Of a DNA stretch of 6,982 bases, positions 1 through 5,927 are shown in pieces. Within the stretch, counting starts at the first letter, position 1, and every line of letters begins with the position of its first letter. Below the pieces are notes generated by a model, which saw only the letters and a program-made list of their open reading frames with translations, was not told the DNA's origin and ran no database searches. The stretch lies in the NCBI GenBank assembly GCA_002438075.1, contig DJSQ01000123.1, positions 2,940-9,921 of the forward strand. Direction: 5' to 3'. The translations under genes were made by a program, and so were the position numbers. This stretch comes from Clostridiales bacterium UBA6330. Its GTDB lineage: Bacteria; Bacillota; Clostridia; Oscillospirales; CAG-272.

Positions 1-21
1 CCCGAGGTCTTTCCCGTGTGT

Positions 22-564
22 TTATTTTTTCTTGAAGATGCGGGCAACGGCGACATCGGCGGCGGCTACGATTGCAGCCGTGATTGCCATCGCGCGGAGG
101 GAAGCACCGGAAGTCTTTTGGAATTCAAAGACATCCACAGGCTCGGTGTCCTTCTTGTTGCGCAGGATTTCGTAACGGTAAGTCGTCGTAGCGCGAATGT
201 AGGGGTTTCCGTTTGTCGCCCGCATGTCATCCGCAATGCGCTCGGAAAGCGCGCGGCAGTTCTCGCGCAGAGCGTTCAGACGGTCGCGCAGACTCACAGC
301 CATTCCCGCGTCCTCCGGCGCAAAACCGTCCGGATCAACAGAGAATTCCGGATCAAAATCATCTCCGTCATCCATGCGGCAGGCTTCGGTTTCCGCCGCG
401 TTCTCTTCAGCGGCGCGCTCGTCTGCCTGCGCGTTCAGATCCGCTTCGGTCACCTCGTCCGGCTCATCGGCGAAGAACCGGATCTCATCCTGCATTTCGG
501 CAGATGCCTCGGCTTCGGAATAGTCGGGAGCAGCGTTTACATTCTTCTCGTCATTGTATTCCAT
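22..564 (-). CDS. Small acidic protein of unknown function with C-terminal hydrophobic helix
   Basis: I do not recognise this 180-residue protein. Residues 1-90 are strongly acidic and look disordered: 29 of the first 80 residues are Asp or Glu, with many Ala. Residues about 90-115 could form a charged amphipathic helix. Residues 118-150 are mixed polar and basic and may form a small folded segment. Residues about 155-177 are Ala/Ile/Val-rich and could be a short membrane or tail-anchor helix, although Asp170 lies inside it; the chain ends in three lysines. The start is supported by GGAGG (573-577) eight bases before the ATG. It is the last of four leftward genes, 58 bp after the VanY-like gene with no terminator seen between, so co-transcription is likely. 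Having its own good ribosome site argues that the gene is real. Function is unknown; a membrane-associated or cell-envelope role is only a guess. Confidence 0.8.
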   Translation of the reverse strand: MEYNDEKNVNAAPDYSEAEASAEMQDEIRFFADEPDEVTEADLNAQADERAAEENAAETEACRMDDGDDFDPEFSVDPDGFAPEDAGMAVSLRDRLNALRENCRALSERIADDMRATNGNPYIRATTTYRYEILRNKKDTEPVDVFEFQKTSGASLRAMAITAAIVAAADVAVARIFKKK

Positions 565-622
565 CTTTTCTTCCTCCGTTTCTCATCGTATCGGAATCGG
601 CCTTTCCTTATATCCTATGCAA

Positions 623-1639
623 TCAGCTTTTGCTCAGATTCACCGTTACGATGAAGCCTTTCATGTTGTCGCCCGAAATGGTGTACGGATAGTTCTCTGG
701 CACAGGCACTGACATCGTGCCTTCGGCGGTCGCTTCCACGTAGTAAACCTCGTAAACCGCGTCCTTCGCCTTGACCGCCTCGCCCGCCGCATTCAGAAGC
801 AGGTGCGACTTGGAGTAGGTGTAATCCGACTGCAACAGGTTCAGATAAGCCTCCAGCGTAATTCCCTGACTTGTGATATATCCCGCATGCGGAACGCCGA
901 CATAGCGGAACACGTTCGTGCACCCGCTTGCGCCGGTTTCGGAAGCTTTCCCGTTCGGGAAGCGCTGAATGATACCGAATCTCGCACCCTCGGAAATCAG
1001 CTTCTGGCAGGTGTCCGACCTCAGCGAAACGTCCATATCGTTGTCAATGCTTGCGGAAAGTCCGACCTGTTGGTCATAATTCCCGTTGGTGACCGAGGAT
1101 TCCTGCTGATAGCCTGCCCGAACGAGCAACTGCTCATCCGTCTGGTTGTAGTGGTAAGTCAGCAGATCGCCCATCGCCTTTGCGGCTTCGGGAATCATAT
1201 AGTAATTCTTGCTGTTGGGAAGCACATAGTAAGGATACGTGTTTCCGACCATTACACGGTACGTCATCAGCGAGTAAGCGTTCTTCTCGTTCTCGGTCAT
1301 ATCTTCGATACGGGTTTCCGGATAACGGTAGGAATGCGTCTCGTTGACAAGGATCAGATTGCCGCGGTAAACACTGATGTCCGCGCCCTCGTCCCACGGC
1401 TCCACCTGCCGCGAAGTGTATTTCACCTTGCCGGAATTTCCGCCGCTGCCACCGCCGGCTGACACATTGTATCCGATCTGGCAGAACAGGAACACAAGTC
1501 CCGTCAGCGCAAGCGCGAGAATGAGCACACAGATCGTAAGCAGGAGAATGCGCGCTTCCTGCAACCGCTTGAGCCTTGCGGAGCGGTTGGAGCGTTGAAG
1601 CGTATTGAAGCTGCGCGGACCTGCGGAACGGTTGTTCAT
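623..1639 (-). CDS. Membrane-anchored VanY/M15-fold protein, probable pseudo-carboxypeptidase
   Basis: This 338-residue protein has a basic, Arg-rich N-terminus (1-30), one membrane helix (about 31-54), a Gly/Ser linker (61-70) and an outward-facing domain. Residues about 93-270 follow the VanY D-Ala-D-Ala carboxypeptidase order: LILVNETH (95-102, like LLVNK), GYQQE (176-180, like GYRS), QQVGL (190-194, like HQTGL), ARFGIIQRFP (219-228, like the YGFILRYP segment), FRYVG (244-248) and GITLEAYL (259-266). In VanY/VanX enzymes zinc is held by His, Asp and His, and a Glu three residues before the second His is catalytic. Here these align with Gln190, Ser197, Val243 and Cys240, so zinc peptidase activity is unlikely. 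Residues about 270-338 form an extra tail not usual in the shortest family members. AAAGGAG (1650-1656) lies ten bases before the ATG. The gene follows pnp by 44 bp, so it is probably in the same operon. A role in binding cell-wall peptides or as a scaffold is inference. Confidence 0.85.
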   Translation of the reverse strand: MNNRSAGPRSFNTLQRSNRSARLKRLQEARILLLTICVLILALALTGLVFLFCQIGYNVSAGGGSGGNSGKVKYTSRQVEPWDEGADISVYRGNLILVNETHSYRYPETRIEDMTENEKNAYSLMTYRVMVGNTYPYYVLPNSKNYYMIPEAAKAMGDLLTYHYNQTDEQLLVRAGYQQESSVTNGNYDQQVGLSASIDNDMDVSLRSDTCQKLISEGARFGIIQRFPNGKASETGASGCTNVFRYVGVPHAGYITSQGITLEAYLNLLQSDYTYSKSHLLLNAAGEAVKAKDAVYEVYYVEATAEGTMSVPVPENYPYTISGDNMKGFIVTVNLSKS

Positions 1640-1683
1640 GCTTTCGGTTCTCCTTTCATCCGCGTTGTGTTACGCGCGTTTTT

Positions 1684-3804
1684 TCAGTCGTCCAGAGCGT
1701 CCTTAATGGAGAAGTCCATTCTGCCCTTCTTGTCAAGGCCAATATACTTCACCTTCACCACGTCGCCGAGTTTGAGGACATCCTCAACCTTGTCAATGCG
1801 GCGGGGCGCAATCTTGGAAATGTGCACCATTCCCTCTTTGCCCGGCGCGTACTCCACGAAGCAGCCGAACTCCTTGATGCCCGTAACGGTTCCGGTGTAA
1901 ACCGCGCCGACTTCCGGCTCAAAGACGATTGCGTCAATGCACGCCTTGGCAGCCTTTGCCTGCGCGTCGTTGACCGCCGCGATGTGGATGGTTCCGTCAT
2001 CGTCGATGTCGATCTTCGCGCCCGTGTCCGCCACGATCTTCTGAATCACAGCGCCGCCCTTGCCGATGACCTCGCGGATCTTGTCGGGGTCAATCTTCAT
2101 GGTGGTCATCTTCGGCGCGTACTTCGACACCTCCGCGCGCGGTGCGGGAATTGCCTTGAGGAGCACTTCGTCGATGATATAATCACGACCGATATGGGTC
2201 ATTTCGAGTGCCTTTTTGATGATTTCGGGGGTCAGACCGTCGATCTTGAGGTCCATCTGAATCGAGGTGATGCCCGCATGCGTACCCGCGACCTTGAAGT
2301 CCATATCGCCGTAGAAGTCCTCGAGTCCCTGAATGTCGAGCATGGTATCCCACGAGCCGTCCTCTGCGGTAATCAGTCCGCAGGAGATACCCGCAACGGG
2401 CGCTTTGATCGGCACGCCCGCGTCCATGAGTGCCAGAGTCGAGCCGCAGACCGAGCCCTGCGAGGTCGAGCCGTTGGAGGACACGACGTCGGACACCAGA
2501 CGGATGGCATACGGGAACTCCTCCTCGGAAGGAAGCACGGGAATGAGCGAACGCTCTGCCAGTGCGCCGTGACCGATCTCACGACGTCCGGGGCTTCTTA
2601 CGGGCTTTGCTTCACCCGTCGAGAAACCGGGCATATTGTAGTGGTGCATATAGCGCTTGGAAGTCTCGCTGTCGATGCCGTCGAGCATCTGCGCCTCGGA
2701 CAGTGTGCCGAGCGTTGCGGCGGTCATGACCTGCGTCTGACCTCTTGTGAACAGACCCGAGCCGTGGACGCGAGGAAGCAGACCGACCTCTGCCGCCAGC
2801 GGGCGGATTTGGTCCATTCTTCTGCCGTCCACGCGCTTCTTGTCAACCAACAGCCAGCGGCGGACAATCTTCTTCTGAATCTTATAGACCAGCTCGTCCA
2901 TCATGCCGGGCAGTGCGGGATATTTCTCGGTGAACTTTTCGAGAATCGCGTCCTTAATCGGCACCATCTTGGTGTCGCGGACGTTCTTGTCGTCGGTGTC
3001 GAGCGCTTCCATCACGTCCTTTTCGCAGAACGCGAAGATTTCGTCGAACATATCGTGGTCGAGCTCACAGGACGGATACGAGAACTTCGGCTTGCCGATT
3101 TCGTCAATGATGCCGTTGATGAACACCAACAGCTCCTTGATTTCCTCGTGCGCCTTCATGATGGCTTCGTACATCGTCTCGTCGCTGACCTGATTTGCGC
3201 CCGCCTCAATCATCACGACCTTCTTCATGGTCGCGGCAACGGTCAATTGCAGGTCGCTCTTCTTCTGCTCCTCGGCATTGGGGTTGACCACAAGCTTGCC
3301 GTCAACCAGACCCATGAACACTCCGCCGATCGGTCCGTTCCACGGAATATCCGAGATGGACAGCGCGATGGATGCGCCGATCATTGCGGTGATTTCGGGC
3401 GAGCAGTCGGGATCCACCGACATTACGGTCAGCGTCAGCGCCACATCGTTGCGCAGGTCCTTCGGGAACAGCGGGCGGATGGGACGGTCGATTACACGGG
3501 AGGTCAGAACCGCCTTTTCGGAGGGCTTGCCCTCTCTCTTGAGGTAGCCGCCCGGAATCTTACCTGCGGCATACATTCTTTCGTCAAAGTCGACCGACAG
3601 CGGCAGGAAATCGATTCCGTCGCGCGGCTTCTCGGATGCGGTGGCACAGCAGAGCACGGCGGTCTCTCCGTAGCGGCAGAGGACCGAGCCGTTTGCCAGT
3701 CCCGCCATTTTGCCGGACTCGATGACCAGCGGTCTGCCCGCAAGGGTATAGCGGAACACCTTATAGTTCTTGAACTCCATGGGTGTGCTGATAGGGTTGG
3801 ACAT
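1684..3804 (-). CDS. pnp: Polynucleotide phosphorylase (polyribonucleotide nucleotidyltransferase)
   Basis: PNPase is a trimeric cytoplasmic 3'-to-5' exoribonuclease. It uses phosphate to release nucleoside diphosphates from RNA and can run in reverse to add tails. The 706 residues match the usual length of about 700. Domain order is a first RNase PH domain (about 10-145), an all-helical linker (about 240-320), a catalytic second RNase PH domain (about 325-550), KH (about 560-620, with the GKGG loop at 581-584) and S1 (about 630-700, GVVTGI-like strand through HISKIA). Expected active-site residues are present: Arg407-Arg408, the GSTSQGSVCGS phosphate-binding segment (445-455), Asp496, Asp502 and Lys504. 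The start at 3804 is chosen because GGAGG (3813-3817) lies eight bases upstream. An in-frame ATG at 3819 overlaps that site and would add MEEKI, so it is less likely. pnp follows rpsO, as in many bacteria, and has a structured leader. Nothing suggests loss of function. Confidence 0.98.
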   Translation of the reverse strand: MSNPISTPMEFKNYKVFRYTLAGRPLVIESGKMAGLANGSVLCRYGETAVLCCATASEKPRDGIDFLPLSVDFDERMYAAGKIPGGYLKREGKPSEKAVLTSRVIDRPIRPLFPKDLRNDVALTLTVMSVDPDCSPEITAMIGASIALSISDIPWNGPIGGVFMGLVDGKLVVNPNAEEQKKSDLQLTVAATMKKVVMIEAGANQVSDETMYEAIMKAHEEIKELLVFINGIIDEIGKPKFSYPSCELDHDMFDEIFAFCEKDVMEALDTDDKNVRDTKMVPIKDAILEKFTEKYPALPGMMDELVYKIQKKIVRRWLLVDKKRVDGRRMDQIRPLAAEVGLLPRVHGSGLFTRGQTQVMTAATLGTLSEAQMLDGIDSETSKRYMHHYNMPGFSTGEAKPVRSPGRREIGHGALAERSLIPVLPSEEEFPYAIRLVSDVVSSNGSTSQGSVCGSTLALMDAGVPIKAPVAGISCGLITAEDGSWDTMLDIQGLEDFYGDMDFKVAGTHAGITSIQMDLKIDGLTPEIIKKALEMTHIGRDYIIDEVLLKAIPAPRAEVSKYAPKMTTMKIDPDKIREVIGKGGAVIQKIVADTGAKIDIDDDGTIHIAAVNDAQAKAAKACIDAIVFEPEVGAVYTGTVTGIKEFGCFVEYAPGKEGMVHISKIAPRRIDKVEDVLKLGDVVKVKYIGLDKKGRMDFSIKDALDD

Positions 3805-3846
3805 GATTTTTTCCTCCATAAAATATAGGTTTCGTCCCACGGAGGT

Positions 3847-3905
3847 TTAGCACTTAACGGCGCGTACAAACGGCTTGTCCGCTTCTGCCCGCGGTTAACT
3901 GCTAA
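3847..3905 (-). promoter_or_regulatory. 59-nt leader hairpin upstream of pnp
   Basis: Read on the minus strand, bases 3905 to 3847 fold on themselves in perfect register. Of 27 stem positions 22 pair (one is G-U), around a 5-nt loop at 3874-3878. The five exceptions are single symmetric mismatches: 3899/3853, 3893/3859, 3889/3863, 3887/3865 and 3885/3867. The outer arms are TTAGCA and TGCTAA. The hairpin base is 42 nt before the pnp start codon and there is no U tract, so it is not a terminator. In E. coli the pnp leader holds an RNase III-cut hairpin through which PNPase represses its own synthesis; the same arrangement here suggests, by inference, a similar control point. Confidence 0.7.
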
Positions 3906-3943
3906 TCGACCGTAAGACGATGGATTTCGGAATGAAACAGCAG

Positions 3944-3982
3944 GGAGCAGGAGCAGTAGCTTCTGCCGCTGCTCTCTGCTCC
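3944..3982 (-). promoter_or_regulatory. Strong hairpin just after the rpsO stop codon
   Basis: The arms GGAGCAG (3944-3950) and CTGCTCC (3976-3982) pair perfectly. The adjacent GAGCAG (3951-3956) pairs with CTGCTC (3969-3974), leaving one bulged base (3975) and a 12-nt loop, for 13 bp in all. On the minus strand the stem begins seven bases after the rpsO stop codon. It is followed only by a TTTC stretch, not a long U run, so it is a poor intrinsic terminator. It more likely protects the rpsO 3' end, marks a processing site, or gives partial termination between rpsO and pnp. The short repeats also allow slipped pairings. Confidence 0.6.
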
Positions 3983-3989
3983 TCGGTGA

Positions 3990-4256
3990 TTATCTTCTCA
4001 GACCCAGCTTGCTGACAATGGCACGGTAGCGCTCAATATCGTTGTTCTGGAGATAGTTGAGCAGGTTCCGTCTGTGACCGATCATCTTTTGCAGACCGCG
4101 GCGGCTGTGGAAGTCCTTCTTGTTCTGCTTGAGGTGCTCGGTCAGGGTGTTGATGCGGGAGGTCAGAACTGCGATCTGAACCTCGGGCGAGCCCGTGTCG
4201 CCCTCGTGCGTTGCGTACTGACTGATAATTGCCTGCTTTTCGTCTTTGGTCATCAT
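3990..4256 (-). CDS. rpsO: 30S ribosomal protein S15
   Basis: S15 is a primary-binding protein of the small ribosomal subunit. It holds a three-way junction in the central domain of 16S rRNA and contributes to a bridge to the 50S subunit. The 88-residue length is the family standard (about 88-89). The family signature is clear: THEGDTGSPEVQIAVLT (16-32) and NKKDFHSRRGLQKMIGHRR (45-63), followed by LLNYL and a basic C-terminus ending LGLRR. Two consecutive ATG codons open the gene. The first (4254-4256) is chosen because the AAGGA site ends eight bases before it; the second is also possible. The gene has its own promoter about 130 bp upstream and a structured leader whose Shine-Dalgarno region can be sequestered, consistent with the S15 self-regulation known in other bacteria. 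pnp lies downstream. Confidence 0.98.
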   Translation of the reverse strand: MMTKDEKQAIISQYATHEGDTGSPEVQIAVLTSRINTLTEHLKQNKKDFHSRRGLQKMIGHRRNLLNYLQNNDIERYRAIVSKLGLRR

Positions 4257-4377
4257 GGTAAGTTTCCTTCACCTTTCAAAAAAAAATTTTGATGCGCAAG
4301 GCTCAGCAACCGGCGGGTGAAGGACTGCGGCGGCAAGCGCACACAGCCTGTATCCGGAAACCGGGCAAGCGTCATAC
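4257..4377 (-). promoter_or_regulatory. rpsO 5' leader with anti-Shine-Dalgarno segment
   Basis: This is the predicted untranslated leader of about 120 nt between the rpsO promoter and start codon. The Shine-Dalgarno region GGTGAAGGA (4273 to 4265 on the minus strand) is perfectly complementary over nine bases to TCCTTCACC (4324 to 4316). The pairing stops exactly at nine bases on both sides, and the enclosed loop is 42 nt, including a run of nine T. Pairing would hide the ribosome site. S15 is known to repress its own mRNA in E. coli and other bacteria through structurally unrelated leaders, so autoregulation is a reasonable inference. The exact fold was judged by eye. Confidence 0.6.
4325..4346 (-). 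promoter_or_regulatory. Leader hairpin beside the rpsO anti-Shine-Dalgarno
   Basis: On the minus strand CUGUG (4346-4342) pairs with CGCAG (4329-4325), and GCG (4340-4338) pairs with CGC (4332-4330). One U (4341) is bulged and the 5-nt loop is CUUGC, giving eight base pairs. The stem ends exactly where the anti-Shine-Dalgarno segment begins, so the two helices could stack. One pair is U-G flanked by G-C pairs. S15 is known to recognise a G-U/G-C motif in 16S rRNA, so this stem is a candidate contact site; that is inference. Confidence 0.45.
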
Positions 4378-4383
4378 GAAAGT

Positions 4384-4412
4384 ATTATAACACACTTTCC
4401 CTCTTTTGTAAA
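4384..4412 (-). promoter_or_regulatory. Vegetative promoter for rpsO(-pnp)
   Basis: On the minus strand the -35 box TTTACA (4412-4407) and the perfect -10 box TATAAT (4389-4384) are 17 bp apart. Transcription would start near 4377, giving a leader of about 120 nt before rpsO. This is the expected housekeeping sigma factor type. It lies in the gap after the aspartate kinase gene, so rpsO is not dependent on read-through from that gene. Confidence 0.85.
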
Positions 4413-4423
4413 TAGCTTTTCCG

Positions 4424-4443
4424 AAAAAAACCGAAAATTTTCG
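4424..4443 (-). terminator. Weak candidate terminator after aspartate kinase
   Basis: Two bases after the aspartate kinase stop codon the minus strand reads the perfect palindrome CGAAAATTTTCG (4443-4432), one G, then seven T (4430-4424). As an RNA hairpin it can form only about four pairs with an AATT loop, so termination may be partial and some transcripts may continue into rpsO. The order of stem then U tract is right for an intrinsic terminator, but the stem is weak. Confidence 0.35.
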
Positions 4444-4445
4444 TG

Positions 4446-5765
4446 TCAGTCCTTCACAAATTCCCGATAAATCGCCCGCAGAGCCCGTTCCAGGTCCTTT
4501 TCCTCGACTCCGACGATGATATTCAGCTCGCTGGAGCCCTGGTCAATCATGCGGATATTGACCCCCGCGCCCGAGATGGCATCGAACACCCGCGCCGCGG
4601 TTCCCCTCGCCTTGACCATGCCGCGTCCCACCACGGCAAGCAGGGCGAGCCCGTCCTCGCAGACGATGCTGTCGGGGCGGCAGATGCGGTTGATGGAGGC
4701 AATCAGCTTTTCTCGTCTGCCCTCCAGCTCGTTGCTCGCCACAATCACGCTCATGGTATCCACGCCCGACGGCAAATGCTCAAAGGAAATCTCGTTGTCC
4801 TCCAGCACGTCCAGCATCTTGCGTGCAAAGCCGATTTCGGAGTTCATCATGTCCTTTTCCACCGAGATAACCGAAAAGCCCTTCTTCCCCGCAATGCCCG
4901 TGATAACGGTTTTCGCATCGTATTCGTTGGTCCCCGCAACAATCATTGTCCCCGGGGCATCCGCATCGTTGGTGTTTCGGATATTGATGGGGATTCCCGC
5001 CGCGCGCACGGGGAAGATTGCCTCCTCATGCAGGACCGACGCGCCCATATACGAAAGCTCCCGCAGCTCGCGGTAGGTCACCGTGCGGATTGGGCGCGGA
5101 TTTTCCACAATGCGCGGGTCCGCCATCAGGCATCCCGAAACATCGGTCCAGTTCTCGTAAAGCTCCGCCTCCGCCGCCTCTGCAACAATCGAGCCGGTAA
5201 TGTCCGACCCGCCGCGCGAAAAGGTGCGGATGGTCCCGTTCGGCATCACGCCGTAGAAGCCCGGGATGACCGCGCGCTCGTGCTTTTTCAGCTCCTCGCG
5301 CAGGGCAAGCCGTGTCTTTTCGCCGTCAAAGCTGCCGTTTTCCTTGAAGAAAATGACCGCCTCCGCATCGATGAAATCATATTTCAGATACTTTGCCAGA
5401 ATCAGCGATGACAGGTATTCCCCGCGGCTTGCGGCGAAATCCCGTCCCGTGTGATGGTTGATGCCGTCGCAGATATACGCCAGCTCGCCCGAAATGTTAT
5501 AATCCAGACCGAGGTCGCGGATAATCGCGTTGTAGCGCTCGGCAATTTTCGCAAAATAATCGGTGATATCCTCCCGCGCCCGTGCCATTTCGTAGCAACG
5601 GTAGAGCATATCGGTTACCTTGATATCGTCGGGGGTCCGCTTCCCGGGTGCCGATGCAACGACATACCTGCGCGCGGGGTCCGCCTGCACAATCTCGGCA
5701 ACTCTGCGGAACTGCGCCGCATCCGCCAGAGATGACCCGCCGAACTTCACTGTCTTGATTCCCAT
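4446..5765 (-). CDS. lysC: Aspartate kinase
   Basis: Aspartate kinase phosphorylates L-aspartate to 4-phospho-L-aspartate with ATP. This is the first step of the pathway to lysine, diaminopimelate, threonine, methionine and isoleucine. The 439-residue protein has the amino-acid kinase domain in residues 1-280: KFGGSS (7-12), SRGGSDITG (183-191) and TDVSGCLMADPRIV (207-220). Two ACT-type regulatory domains follow (about 295-360 and 374-437). It is a monofunctional enzyme with no homoserine dehydrogenase fused. Segments such as SYMGASVLHEEAIFPV resemble the B. subtilis YclM-type (aspartokinase III) class, so feedback by lysine and/or threonine is likely but not readable from the sequence. The symbol lysC is used in the generic sense. 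The start at 5765 places KFGGSS in the usual position; GGAG (5770-5773) lies only four bases upstream, a short spacing. An in-frame ATG at 5867 is rejected because it lies upstream of the promoter. Confidence 0.96.
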   Translation of the reverse strand: MGIKTVKFGGSSLADAAQFRRVAEIVQADPARRYVVASAPGKRTPDDIKVTDMLYRCYEMARAREDITDYFAKIAERYNAIIRDLGLDYNISGELAYICDGINHHTGRDFAASRGEYLSSLILAKYLKYDFIDAEAVIFFKENGSFDGEKTRLALREELKKHERAVIPGFYGVMPNGTIRTFSRGGSDITGSIVAEAAEAELYENWTDVSGCLMADPRIVENPRPIRTVTYRELRELSYMGASVLHEEAIFPVRAAGIPINIRNTNDADAPGTMIVAGTNEYDAKTVITGIAGKKGFSVISVEKDMMNSEIGFARKMLDVLEDNEISFEHLPSGVDTMSVIVASNELEGRREKLIASINRICRPDSIVCEDGLALLAVVGRGMVKARGTAARVFDAISGAGVNIRMIDQGSSELNIIVGVEEKDLERALRAIYREFVKD

Positions 5766-5804
5766 GGTACTCCTCTTTTCGTGTTGTTTCTTCCTTTGTT
5801 TTTT

Positions 5805-5833
5805 ATTATATGCGTTTTTCGGCGTTTTGTCAA
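5805..5833 (-). promoter_or_regulatory. Consensus vegetative promoter for aspartate kinase
   Basis: On the minus strand a perfect TTGACA (5833-5828) and a perfect TATAAT (5810-5805) are separated by exactly 17 bp. Transcription would start near 5798, leaving a leader of about 32 nt that is A-rich and unstructured, too short for a lysine riboswitch or a T-box. The promoter points away from the one serving the isomerase-like gene. Confidence 0.9.
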
Positions 5834-5839
5834 GAATAA

Positions 5840-5909
5840 TTTTCCTCGTTTGAAGGCTTTTGCGCAATTTTTGTCAAAGTGAACGAACAAAACGCAAAAA
5901 AGAGGAAAA
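5840..5909. repeat. Imperfect dyad symmetry between divergent promoters
   Basis: Between the two divergent -35 boxes, several arms mirror one another: TTTTCCTC (5840-5847) with GAGGAAAA (5902-5909), TTTTGCG (5858-5864) with CGCAAAA (5893-5899), and TTTTGT (5869-5874) with ACAAAA (5887-5892). The arms are nested but offset by a few bases. In addition the 9-mer TTTTGTCAA occurs twice in direct orientation (5825-5833 and 5869-5877), the first copy covering the aspartate kinase -35 box. This could be an operator region, but the stretch is A/T-rich and part of the symmetry may be chance. Confidence 0.3.
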
Positions 5910-5927
5910 AAATAAATCGTTTTTCCA

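Noticed and set aside
1640..1683. Terminator between pnp and the VanY-like gene (CGCG-containing arms)
   Set aside because: Only four pairs can form and no U tract follows on the minus strand; the gap mainly holds the next ribosome binding site.
1822..3828. A 668-codon open frame on the plus strand opposite pnp
   Set aside because: It lies entirely antisense to a clear pnp gene. The protein is rich in His, Arg, Asp and Val with no recognisable domain, which is typical of a shadow frame in GC-rich coding DNA.
3822..3850. Possible promoter directly before pnp (TATATT on the minus strand at 3827-3822)
   Set aside because: No acceptable -35 box lies 16-18 bp upstream; the position holds CTAAAC. 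The match is probably the A/T-rich ribosome-site spacer.
4257..4300. Intrinsic terminator (attenuator) at the T9 run in the rpsO leader
   Set aside because: The run is separated from the nearest GC-containing stem by CAAAA, and only weak stems precede it, so the standard stem-then-U-tract form is not met.
4443..5411. A 322-codon open frame on the plus strand opposite aspartate kinase
   Set aside because: It is antisense to a gene with full family motifs; its composition is shadow-like and no domain is recognisable.
5766..5798. Lysine riboswitch or T-box before aspartate kinase
   Set aside because: The predicted leader is only about 32 nt and unstructured, far shorter than either element.
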